Source of the DNA: Arbacia lixula
Taxonomy: Eukaryota > Echinodermata > Echinoidea > Arbacioida > Arbaciidae
Length of the DNA stretch: 64,000 nt
Reading direction: 5' to 3'
Assembly: GCA_963669155.1 (NCBI GenBank)
Contig: OZ022576.1
Coordinates: 9,387,210 to 9,451,209, forward strand
Below the pieces are notes generated by a model. That model was not told the origin of the DNA, did no database searches, and was given only the letters and a program-made list of their open reading frames with translations. Shown here in pieces: positions 1 to 12,300 of this stretch. Position 1 is the stretch's first letter. Each line of letters starts with the position of its first letter. The translations under genes and the position numbers were made by a program.

Positions 1-2
1 TC

Positions 3-2471
3 AAGGCCCAGCAGTACGAGCTGAAGGCCAAGATCTCGGTGGCCAAATCGGAGGAGCAGCTGCAGCGTGTCTACGAGCTCCAGCTGGAGCTGGAGCGACT
101 CACCACCCAGCAGCTGGCATACATGACGGAGCAGACAGACCTGATCAAGAAACAGAAGAGGTCAGACAGGTGAGATTAGCAGGGGTGTGGTGTGCAGGCA
201 CAGCCCCCTGCCAGAAACCTGGAACATGAGAGTAACAATCAGCATTTTAATGTATAACATTTTTGTAGCGCTTCATACACTGTTTCTAAGCATATCTAGA
301 AGACAAGAGGTAAAGGACATGTTAGAAAAATTACGTAATTTCAGATTCACAATAATTGCCTAAAAAATGAGCCAAGATGTCTTAAAAAATGTTTACAGGA
401 TTTGGGGGGATATTTGAAATTCCACAAAAGCTGTGTCTTATATTAGTCTTGAGTGTCAGCATTGAAAAGTGGATTTAAGTGCTACACAAAATTGAAATGC
501 TAATTTTTAACACAGCAAAACATGTTTTCAAAGGTGAATAGTGACAATCAGCATTGCGAAGTGGATATGAATTCAAGTGCAATTTAAAAGACATATCCAG
601 TGCCAGGTAAATGCCAGCGCCTTTGCAATGCCGTTAAAAGTTTAAGCCTTTGCTTACCAGCCTGTAATATACTGCTCAGCCTTGTGCTAACTTTGAAAAA
701 TGTTCCCTGAAACAGTATTTGTCAATTTCCCTTCTCATAAATTGTTCCTTACAATTAAATTATGTACAACAAAGACTATGGTCATGGTATAAACACTGAA
801 GTTGTGGTCCTCAAACTGATACCGCCCTCTCATTTTGAACACGAACATGGCAAAATAACTGTTGAGACAAATTTCCAAGGAAAAAATGTTCATTCATCTT
901 ATGCAGTAGAAATAATTTCTACATATTTCTTAATCATTGTTTCAAAGGAACAGTAATTTATTCTGTCCTATGCATGATATTGATAAGTTGAGGCAAATCT
1001 ACTCAAAACATGTTAGTGACCTGGTCTTGCGTGCATCTCTCTACCTGCTAGGTACTACGTTGCTAAGGCCAAGGCAGAGGGGCGGAGTGACGAGGAAGAA
1101 GAAGACCCTGACAACATGCTGCCCGACGGAACCGCCGCCATGCTGGCCGAAGACGCTCAACAACAGGCACAACAACAAGCACAACAACAGCAACAACAAC
1201 AACAGCAACAACAACAACAGCAGCAGCAGCAACAACAACAACAACAGCAACAGCAACAACAACATCACCCACAACACCAGCAGCATCAGCAGCAGAGCCA
1301 GCAACAAGCCCAGATGTCACAGCAACACATGGCCTCCCAGCAACCTCAACCACACCCAGGTAAATATCTCATCAATCCAGCACGAATTGTCAACTTGACC
1401 ACTTGGTCCAATATCCATATTGTCTCATTAAAAGGAATTTCTACTCTAAGACTCAAATACATTCCTCTCAATAGGAGCAGATCAATCTGAGAAGCAGCGC
1501 CAATCAGAGGAAAATCGGAAGTCTTAAAGAAAGTTATGACTGTTTTAATTATTTAAGCATGCCAAAAAGTAGTATTCTGCTTCTATTGAGAGCAACATAT
1601 CTTAGAACTGGAATACCGCTGTAACTCGTTTATCTAAGTTATCATTTTGTATGATAGTAACTTTACTCACACACCCTTTTATAAAATCCTCATTATTTTT
1701 TTAGATCATAACCCATAATAATTCTTGCTTAGGTTTTTATTAATAGATATCATGATACTAATCATATATAGATAGTGCCACACTAATATTAATCATCATC
1801 AAATCTTGAAAAGGTTGGTAATTTACAGCAAAAATAGGTCTTTGTCTCTGACCCAATTTTTGATAGATCGGAGATTGAAATGTTCGTCGCCACTGGTGGA
1901 TCAAAGGGACCAGCACACCAGCAACTCAGTCAACAGTCACCAACAACACCAACCACAGCAATACTCTGGCAGCCACCGCACTCACGATGACAGCCAGGCA
2001 ACCAGGCATCATGGTCGCAGGGTCAAAGGTGAAGATGGGGGCCACGAAAGCTGTCAGTCAAGCAGCGTTCACTCCCGAGGGTCGCAGCCACATCCACATG
2101 AGCAACTCCAACCACATGAGCAGCAGGGCAGTAGCCAACAATACAGCATTGGGAGCAGCCATGGTGCGGCTAGCGAACACTACCACCAGGCTGCCATGGC
2201 AATACATGAACACGGTGACATGCACGCAGGTCTGCCCAAGAGGGCGGCATTCAAGGCGCAGCGCCAGATGATGCAACACCTTTTGATGGATGAGGGCATC
2301 AGGCTCGCACAGACATTTGGCACCTATCAGCATCCTGTTGCTGCAGCCGCCGCCATGAACTTTGCCCCGCATATGGCTGTACCCAGTGTCCATGGCAACC
2401 ACCATGCGATGGTAGAACAGCGGCATGGGCACAGCATCCCTGCTCAGCCGCAACCAATGACGTTGATGTAG
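3..2471 (+). CDS. 3' part of a coiled-coil, Gln/His-rich protein gene (unidentified)
   Basis: Three exons join in phase: 3-169 (donor GTGAGA), 1052-1359 (acceptor CTAG, donor GTAAAT) and 1867-2471, with stop TAG at 2469-2471. Together they give about 359 C-terminal residues; the start lies outside the window. The first exon is a heptad-like, strongly helical segment rich in E, Q, K and L, ending in a basic KKQKRSDR stretch. The second continues with an acidic SDEEEEDPD patch, then a long polyglutamine run. The third is rich in S, H, Q and G, then has a more ordered block (KRAAFKAQRQMMQHLLMDEG), a short Ala run, and ends QPMTLM. The composition is typical of nuclear coactivator or chromatin proteins, but I recognise no family. 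The splice model is well supported by phase; the function is unknown. Confidence 0.72.
1164..1268 (+). repeat. CAA/CAG trinucleotide repeat encoding polyglutamine
   Basis: Mixed CAA and CAG codons inside the exon at 1052-1359 encode about 30 glutamines, broken by a few Ala codons at the start and followed by a His/Gln mix. CAA is frequent, so the tract is interrupted at DNA level and should be more stable than pure CAG. Other frames through it give poly-Asn or poly-Leu ORFs that are artefacts. Confidence 0.9.
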
Positions 2472-3149
2472 CAGTAGTTGAGGGGGGGGGGGGGGGGGGG
2501 CTCCGCCCTTAATGATGAGCTGGTCTTGGAACTCAAGCCGAGCACATAACCAGACTCTTCTCTGCCGCTACATGGTGACTGATGTGACAGACGATGCCAT
2601 GTTGCCATGAATACTGCCAGTTCAAAATATGCCAAAGAGTTGCTACTTGCCATGAAGATGTGATAGGGGGTTGTGCTCCCTAGTGGTGGAGATACACAGA
2701 GACTGCAGCCGAATGCTCACCAACTTGTTCTCATCGCACAGATCTCACACGAATCACAAGTTAACACGTTATAACATTATATGATCAGAAACACTGATAG
2801 GTTTCAATTATGTGTTCCTAGCGAGAAGAAGGGAATATTTATAGAAATGTTTTATATCTTTCTTTCATAGGGGTCGGAATGATTGATTGTGCTGTGGGGG
2901 AAAACACAAAGAGTGCCTTTTTGCAGGTTTAGAAATGGAAAGTTTGGATGATATGCATACATATAAAGTTCATACAGTATGTGTGATATTACGTACTGTA
3001 TGCTTGAACAATTAATACATATTATTCAGTGACCAACAGTTCATTGCTGTGATATATAATCTAGCAATTGTGCCATTTTCTCATCATGTGTGTTGTTGTA
3101 CATGTACTATCTTTGCTCTCTAACTCTCTTTCTCTCTCTCCCCCCCTCT

Positions 3150-3185
<36 letters not shown>

Positions 3186-3227
3186 CTATATCTCTTTATA
3201 TCTCTCTCCCTTTCGCTCTCCCACTCC

Positions 3228-3277
<50 letters not shown>

Positions 3278-4354
3278 TTCTCTATTGGCACCTCCTCTGC
3301 CTGTCTCTCTTTCTACATGAATCACGTATGTGTATCTCTTTCTCTAACCTTTCTGTTTCTCTCTCTGTATCATTTCCTTGCTCCATCCATCTCTTTCCTT
3401 CTCCCATTCTTTACATGCATACAAACAAATAACACATTTAGAGTATTATGACAAACTGCTGAAATTTACACCATTTCACCCCATAAACTTTTATCTACGG
3501 CCCATTATGGCTGATAAAAATATCCAGAAATTATTGCATATTCATAAGAAACTATATAACAAGATATTTGTATCGCTATACAGTACGTACATGTACATTA
3601 AAGTTGGATTAAATATTGCTGCATGTTAAGATGGTTATTTTCCGTGCTGCACAGCATACAGCCTGTTTGGTATGCTAGATAGTTCCGGTGAGCTGAGCTT
3701 CTTTAATAGAGATGTTTTTGAATCTGTAAATGATTACAGAAATATGCACCATGTCCATTACCAAATTGTGCTTGTATTATGCACCTTTGTTGTTCTCAAC
3801 ATTAGTAGTATATGCTTATGGTATCATGAAATCTTCATATATGCAAACTATATATGATAAAATGTGTACTCGTGCTTTAGAATTCACCTCAAACATCTGT
3901 CCTGGGTCAATATTCTTAATGTTTTTAAAAAAGATATGAAAATTATTGACAGCGTAGGACTCTGCTTTTTACATTCATCACCCACGGATATGATGCTTCT
4001 GGCGTGTTAATTTATGGTTTATAACTTCTTTTGTTACGGTTATAGTATTTTGCAAGCAGAATATATAAAGAAGGAAATGAGTTTTTGTGAAGTGAATGTG
4101 AGAGGGAAAGTATTGAAATAATTGGAAAGTGATTATATTGTCTAAGGAAGTTATCACACATGTTTTGGTGCCTTTTGCAACAGCTGACAACTACAGTTTA
4201 GACATATGTATAGATACATGTGTAAGTAGAAAACAAATGATCATGTATAATCTCTGCTGAAATCATGTGTAAGATAATATATACATCATATAAGCACAAG
4301 ATCAGAGAGGGTTACATCGTATATTGTTCTGTCAAATGACCATTCAATACTATG
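2472..4354 (+). other. 3' UTR and flanking DNA of the Gln/His-rich gene
   Basis: No further coding exon is apparent. Directly after the stop there is a run of 19 G at 2482-2500, then AT-rich sequence. A pyrimidine microsatellite, mainly CT with a short CTAT run, spans about 3118-3280. ATTAAA at about 3597 and 3608 could serve as polyadenylation signals, but the transcript end cannot be fixed. Confidence 0.45.
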
Positions 4355-4735
4355 TACTAGGTGTTTAAAAAAAAAAAAAACTTGACGCTTTTGGAAAATG
4401 ATTAAAAATCAGTTTCAACTCTCATCAAGCTGAAATTGACACATCACAAAGTCAAGGGATGTCGTTTTTTAGAGATAGGTTTTGTGACATTTTATCGATT
4501 TCTTTTCTTGTCATAATCCTTGGAATAATTAACGAGATTTTTACTTAAGACTCCTTTTCTGCCAGAAGCATCATACATTATGGACATTATGTTAGCAGTT
4601 GCTAGTGGATTAACAGGTGTGGTGCACAATGTTCATTGTTGTGTTATTGATTAATTATCTCATCCACACGAATGTTGAGGTCATAATTTGTCCAAAGTGA
4701 AAATCTCATTAAATATTCCAATAATCAAGGTTTAA
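4355..4735 (+). repeat. Dispersed repeat family 1, copy A
   Basis: This AT-rich block aligns with two other places in the window. Shared landmarks, in order, are CTAGGTGTTTAAAA, TGTGACATTTTATC, CTGCCAGAAGCATCATACA and GTTGCTAGTGGATTAACAGG. Copy B is at 21030-21187 plus 32476-32841; copy C is inverted at 40851-40628 plus 39995-39655. Parts of the family also pair internally (the AATTAACGAGATTTT and AAAATCTCATTAA blocks), so it may be a decayed foldback element. No ORF is seen. Confidence 0.6.
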
Positions 4736-5524
4736 CCCTATCTAGCCCGGGGGGGGGGGGGGGGGGCAAAAACAGCCCCCCCCCCCCTCGACATTTTTCG
4801 CAATAAATTTGTAACGCGAAAAGATGGCGCCTCAACGTTTCATGACTTTTTTCATTCAAATCTCACGCAACTTTTAAGACCAAATTTGCGTCGCGGGGGT
4901 ACGCGGTTCCGAAGTTACGTAACATTTTGTACATGCATGTCAGACCAAAAATTGCTCAAAAACGTGATTTCATGTACAAATCGAATGCAAATTCTGTATC
5001 TAGCCAAAATTCATAAATGTATCATTTTTTTTAGTTTTACTGATGAAAAACAATAAATTTCATGTTATTTATGACTGAAATAGTGTTGCCAATGATTTCC
5101 ATCGAAAAAACAATGAAAAACATAAAGTCGAAAAACAAAGAAATACATAAGAAATTAAAAAAAAACAATAAAATACATAAGAAAAACTTTGATATTGCAA
5201 TTTTTTAAAATCCTTATTTGATAATAATCCTAAGAAGAGTGTCTGGACTGAAATTTAGCAGTTTTGGGGCTATATTTAAAGATTTACAACCAAATTTATG
5301 ATTTTATGCATTTAATTAGCATAATTAATTAATTAAAAATAAATTTGAATAATTTTGGTGGAATTGACAATTGAATTGTGGAGATTACGTCATCGGTGAC
5401 GTACGTGCCAATTTTCGTCGCGATCGCGCGATCAACGGTCGAGATCTTAGGGGGGGGGGGCTGTTTTTGCCCCCCCCCCCCCCCCCGGGCTATGCGATTT
5501 CAAAATAGCCCGGGCTATATAGGG
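4736..5524. mobile_element. Non-autonomous piggyBac-like MITE, 789 bp
   Basis: Both ends are flanked by TTAA (4732-4735 and 5525-5528), the target duplication made by piggyBac transposases. The terminal inverted repeat reads CCCTATCTAGCCCGGG on the left and CCCTATATAGCCCGGG from the right, 15 of 16 matching, and starts with CCC as is usual in that superfamily. Just inside each end is a long G or C run paired with a matching run near the other end, plus CAAAAACAG/CTGTTTTTG. The interior is AT-rich with no transposase ORF. It is inserted into repeat family 1 copy A. Confidence 0.75.
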
Positions 5525-5528
5525 TTAA

Positions 5529-6133
5529 ACTAACAATGTGAGTAGAATGGACAATTTAAGATTCATGAGCAAATGGTCAGTCTTGATATTGTACATGTAC
5601 TTGCTTTCACCATTCCAGTTATAATTACAATTGAAATGCTCGTGTATAGATGGGAGAGACTTGAGGTAGAAGTTTGCCATGATTTCCAAGTGTTATGCTT
5701 TTTTGCCAAGAAGGTTAATTCAGAATTAAAAATTATCATAACAAAGTTAATATGAATTGATTCTTCGTTGTTATTAATCTTGTATTATCTTGTATTTTCT
5801 GTTGATATGTGATGTTGACAGCTGCACACCCTATGATCAGTCTCCATGTTTGTTTATCTCATACAGCTTCCATTCCTCACCTTTCATAAGTACATATACA
5901 TGTACACATAAATACTGTTAACTCTCACACTCTTTCTTTCTCCTTCATGATTAGAAATACACCTATACAGTCACGCACACACACCCGCACACATACACCT
6001 ATATGCAAAACACACACACACTACACATTGTCAACACAAACACATTGTCTTTCTCGATTTATTATAAACACAAACAGGTACACACTCAATCTTTCTATGT
6101 GTATGTCACAAAAACACACAGACACACATACAC

Positions 6134-6195
<62 letters not shown>

Positions 6196-7501
6196 TCCCA
6201 CAATATTTTCCTCTTACAAACAAACACGCCCATACACAAATATACGTATATAAACACTGCATACTCTCACAATCTGTCTGCTTAATTGTGAACACAAAAT
6301 ACACGCCGCACATTTCAAGCCATATAGTATGTCTCTCCTGCTCTTTCGTAAACACAAACACCCATTTTCTCACATTTCTACGTTATCTTTCATTTTCTCG
6401 TATTTCACTTAACTCCGCCCCGACTTCCACATTTCTACCACTGCAATAGACAGGAAACGCTTTAAACACCGACAAAGTGGTTTTGAAAAAAGAACAGCAA
6501 GCACAAATAATGAACAGTCATATTGCACTTTATTACAAATATGTTTAATAGGTTACAGCGATAAATGAATGTGAACGAGCAAAAACCATGATGGTCTACG
6601 TGTAATAAAATTGTACTATAGTGATACACCGAAGTACGACCTTACTATAAATACGATCTATTAAATGTAAAAGTAAATGTAAAAATAATTGATCCAAATC
6701 CTGCGCTCGCACTGCGGATGCCGTGCAGCAAAATTGCTACTCAGAGAAATGAATCTGAAGAATTAAACATATCTTTAAAATCGGAAAATTACAGTTATAT
6801 TGCTCTTTAATAAAGACATTTATACTACAGAAAACTAGAATTGGATCAATTTTTCTCCAGACATATATTTGTTCTTGGTGTCACTAATATACCACTCCGA
6901 GTAGAGCAGAGTTTACGAGGTCGATGACATTCTTACGCGCCCGCCTCTCTAGGAAACATGAGCAAAGTTTACGAGGTCGATGACATTGTTACGCGCCCGC
7001 ATCTCTAGGAAACATGGACAGCCCTTAATGTGCGCGATATAATGGAGAAATTGATGCCGATTAATAAATATGCATGATTGTGTTTGACTCAAACTTACAC
7101 ATTACAAAGATCACATCAGATATAATCTTCTTTTTACTGCGCAATGAATGTGCTTGTACAAAACAAGCATGCACCGTCTGTTTTCAAGATAACATGATTA
7201 TTAAAAGTGAACGGCAGATACACACGTATTGCGTAATCTCAAGTTGTCTTTTGTATCTCCAGGGCCATTTTTCAACCGCACTATATTAATATTTTGTAAT
7301 ATGTAAGAAGTTACATCTCGCTGATACAGTAATATGTTAATGCTCTGCAATATTATACACAAACATTAAAAAATGAAGGAAAAAATCGGTATTACACTAT
7401 CCTTCTTCATGATAGATTTGATACAAAAGAAAATGCATAAAAGACATAGAATAAGTTATTTTGCTTTGCAACAACGACGGATCCGATACGTCCACGTGTC
7501 G
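5529..7501. other. Gene-free interval with CA repeat and a short tandem duplication
   Basis: No convincing exon is seen. A CA/CACAC microsatellite runs from about 5970 to 6192, with the pure run at about 6139-6191. At 6905-7017 a unit of about 56 bp is present twice in tandem with few differences; it contains GTTTACGAGGTCGATGACAT and CGCCCGC. The right end is the 3' flank of the small minus-strand gene ending at 7502. Confidence 0.5.
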
Positions 7502-7980
7502 TTATTCCTCTAGTTCAGTCCAAAAGTCCTTGGGGAGAAAAGAAACGAAACGTAAACAAGATATTATGCGCCACAAAACACTTTCATTATTCACCTTAAT
7601 TTTGTCACCGAAATGAGACCAGATACTAGAGAGGTTTGTAATGGAGGACACAATCATACTAAGTAAATGAGCGCTGACGCCCATTATCATTATCTGCAAC
7701 GAGTTGTGGAAACTCGTTAGCTTTGCGTGGGGTTGTTTGACAACCATTAATTGACGAAAACGAAAGGGAAATCCCGGAAACAACATTATACGTGTCCGGG
7801 AATATCATTGCCAGCTAGGCAATGAACGGGATGACGATAATCAACTGGTGGTGGTGGGGGTGGGGGGTGGGTGGGGGGAAATGAGGTACAGTGGAAGAGG
7901 TGGAGGAGGAGGAAGAGGAGGGAGAGAAGGTGCAGTAGTAGCAGTGTTAGAAGTGGTAGCAATTGTAATAGTAATAGCAA

Positions 7981-8052
<72 letters not shown>

Positions 8053-8809
8053 CAATAGTAGTAGTAGTAGTACTCTAGTAGTAGAAGTCGGAGGAGGAGG
8101 AGGAGGAGGTGCAGCCTACAAATCACGAAACTTTACGTTATATCAACTTTTAGGCATGTGGTTGGCCAGGAAAGGAGAAAGGGGGAAGAGGACCCCCCCC
8201 CCCCCGCCCCCCATCCACACACACACACACACACATCCACGTTATGTGGTTATGTGTGATAGTGACCCGCATAGGTTGTATACGAATATGAACATGGGTA
8301 TTTTGGGGTCCCTGATTAACGTTTGAATACATGCACATGTAGATGCATGGAATGGATTTTGACTTGGGTTATAATATTGAAAAGTACGGAAAATCGGGAA
8401 GATATTATCATCAGTCTACTTCATTTCCGAAGCTGGGAATCATGTTGTGAAAGAGCATTCGTCACTACCCTCCCCCCCCCCCCTTTCCACCTCTTACACG
8501 GTTTCCTTACCTTGATTACGTATTCAGTCTGCTTCTCGTTGAGTGTGGTCAGGATATCATTCAAAAGCCACCTTTTCTTTGCTTCCTGATTGTGAATATA
8601 ATTGATATTCTTTAAAGTATATATCACGATGTTACATTGGCTCAACTCTCAAATTATATTAATTGATCATGCTAACTTGCAAACAAACCATGTAGGATTC
8701 ACACAGATAAGTCATGTTTTCAAAATGGAGATATGATATTTCGTGAAAAAGAAAATATAGATTATATATAAATCAATGTACAGTTTGGAGAAAAGGTGAG
8801 CGTCCGAGT

Positions 8810-8865
<56 letters not shown>

Positions 8866-9344
8866 AAGAAAGAGAGAGAGAGAGACTTACCGAGAATAAA
8901 GAGGATAATTATTATATTAAAGTGTTATACTATATAAATGATCAAACATAGTGTGCCCATTTGACTCTCCAAAGAAACCTCATTGTAAAATACACCCTAG
9001 TGTATGCTTGAATATTACATATTGACGAAACATTGAGATATCGGCTTTATGAGCATGATTTCAAGAGAAATTAGAATTTTTATTTTCGTTTTATTATTTT
9101 CAAACCTTTAAATCTAATAAGAGAACAATATGGTGGCTGTGATAATGGGCACTGTCGCTCGAGGCAATTCATTCTTCATTAGTAAAAAAGAAGAAGATAT
9201 AACTCAAATTGCACAATTTGTTAATTCTTCCCCGAATCATGACAAATACAGCTTCTGCATAATTGTCTCGTTTGTCTGCATAATTGTCTCGTATGTATGT
9301 ATGTATGTATGTATGTATGTATGTATGTATGTATATATGTGTGT

Positions 9345-9389
<45 letters not shown>

Positions 9390-12300
9390 TGTGTGTGCGT
9401 GTGTGTGTATTAGTGATAATCAGGCACTAAGTGATGGGCGTATAAATTCAATCACACTCACCATGTCATGAGAATCGGCAGGCGACATCACATCTCCCCA
9501 AGGACCCGTCCAACTGTCTGCCCGTTTTTTGCCCCCAGGCGCTGAAAGATAATTCCAGATTTCGAGGTAAAATGAACATTCACAATATTATTAAAGGGAA
9601 AGTCCACCCTAGATATAAGAAAAATATTAGTGAAGGATAAGAAAGTGATGATTTCTTTTTCTTCAAAGTTTTGATTTGTGACGTCACCTTTGAGATGCTT
9701 TGTTAATGTAAATTTCCAATCAAACAATGAAAATTCAATATTTGTCACAAAAAGCAATTTATGGAATCATACGCACAACATATGGGAGAGCAACTCGCAC
9801 ATGACATTATAAAATTAAAAATTCAACAAGTCATAATTTTCTTATCATTTGACGGATTTTCGTCAAACCTTTCTTTCAGGTTTCTGCTTTTAAACCTATT
9901 TAACGTCAGAGTGGACTTTCCATTTAACCGCTATATCTATAGACCTGTGGTAAGTGCAATTTATGCCACACAAAATATAGTTGGTACGATATGATTTCTA
10001 AACATTCGTGTTTAATGTGAGTGGGTTATTGCATCTGTTATATGAAATGTCTTTCCCCTTCTAATTATTACTCCATCCAGCCTTTCTCTTGTAGACCGCT
10101 CTTGAAATTGTGACTGGTTTTAGGATTTTCCTTCTCTGTGCAGTTTGGATTTCTGACATTCCATGGGACGTCTGTCATTGGAACAGGTTTTGAAATAAGT
10201 AAGTGGGCGCATACTTCGTTGTATAATAATCCAGCAGTTATATTGACATGAAATAAATTCGAGTATACGTTAGCAATCAAAATCCATGATCTTGTGATAC
10301 TTCTAATGGACGTATTATAGTTTAATTATATCTAAATTGTAATACGCCCATTAGAAGTAACACAAGATCATTAATTTTGATGGAAAGAAAGCGTTTAAAT
10401 ATGATTATTCAAAATCTGTCACATGTATTATTTTTGCAAGTCAGGAAGAAGATTTTTGTTAAATGCATTTCCTTTGCATGTTAAGGTCTGTGCAAAAACG
10501 TGTTGAGGCTGTAGTGTAAGATAATTCAATATTGCTACTAGGGGGTATGTTTATTACGCTGAGAATCGTATTCTTTTAATCATATCTACTATGTGACCCG
10601 GATTCTTGTAAAATGCTGTCGCCTCGTAATCTATATCCAATGTCATCTTTCCGTATAGCGTAAAAATGGAAATAATTGGTAGTTCATATAGGGCGGAGGT
10701 GAATAAGAATGTAATCAAGCTTCAATTATTCCCATTGCCAATATTATCTACTTTTTTAAGTCAAATTATTTGCCATGAAGAGTGAATAGTGTATGGCACT
10801 TAATTTCAAAACAGTGTGATTTTTATTTTATAAATCGTTGAAACAATTTGAAGATTCATTGATCATGATCATGTTTACTTCACATTCAAAATCCTTACTA
10901 AGGTGACACCATATCAATGAACGACAAAACTGGGCTCAACTTTTGTTAACATTTGATACATCGTTTATCCTTGGTATTACTTGATAACGAAAGTTAAAGC
11001 CCCAAAACATACATTTTATGCGATGATATTGTCTTTAACGAATCTGAAAATATAGTGAACATGTCATCAGACTTCTTTCTTACCGAAAAATGAATGTTTG
11101 CTCTCTCTTAACTCCCTCAATACCAAACCAGGAAAAGCCACATATTACATATTTAATGTACCTATGGTAGTGATAGGATTAAAGCAGAAGTTGTGTCGAC
11201 GAATGATTTTATTATTTATCAATTTTAGGCAATATGAAATCAAACAAGAATGAAAACCAGTTCCTGTAAAAAAAAAAATGATTGATTCCATAACCTTAGC
11301 GCCACTGTTTATTACCTTTAACAAGATACCATGCCATCTCTATATATCTATCAACTATTTCCATATGACTACATGCTGAGAATACTAACAGAAGATACGT
11401 TGTGAACTTCCTCCTCATCGCCCATAACCATAATCATGCTGATCAATTCGAAGGAGGGGGGGGGGAGACACAATATCAAATGTCCTCCCCACTGAGAGCA
11501 CTTTTAGAGACTGGGCGGGATAATTTTTTTTTTGAAAAAACAGCCCCCCCCCCCACTCCCACACTGAGAGCACTTTCAGAGACTGGATGGGATAAAAAAA
11601 AAATTGTGGAACCCCCCCCCCCCCCCCCCCCCAGCTCAGCGGTTACTTCTTGAGGAAAAACATGTCTTCCCCGCCTTCGGGGAGCGATTTCCGCCCTCGT
11701 ACAGAATAGATCAAAACATCAATGATAACCGAGAAAACGAAGCAGAGTAAATCTACTCACATCCACAGTACATCCGACAGAGTTCTGTTGTACACGACGC
11801 ACAGTCTGAAGGAAGAAAGCGATAACGAAAGGCGACATCAATCATCTCCATTTTGCACGAATTTATTTTACTCCATAATTCCAGTCATAGGTGGGCGCCA
11901 CCCACAAATTGCAACAAGCCTTGGAGTATAAGGGTGAAGATGGCGGTGGTGGTGGTAATGGAGATGGTGGTGCAACAGTGAGGTAGCGTTAGTGATAGGA
12001 TGGTGTGAAGAGAGGAGATGGTGTTGGTGGTGGTGGTTGCGATGGTGGTGGAGATGGTACTGATGGTGGTGGCGATGGTGGTGGTGGTGGTGGTGGTGGT
12101 GATGGCGGTGGTAATGGTGGCGATAATGGTGATGGTGATATGGTAGTGGTAGTGATGATGATGGTGGTGGTTTTGGTGGTACCGATGGTAGTAATGTTGG
12201 TGATTGTGTTGGTAGTGTTGGTGGTGATGGTGATGTTGGTAGTGGTGGTAGTGGTGGAGATGGTTGTGGTTGTGGGGGTGGAAGTGATGGTTGTAGCGAT

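Noticed and set aside
937..1398. Poly-Asn and poly-Leu ORFs through the CAA/CAG tract
   Set aside because: Wrong frames of the polyglutamine exon; the CAG/CAA frame joins in phase with its neighbours.
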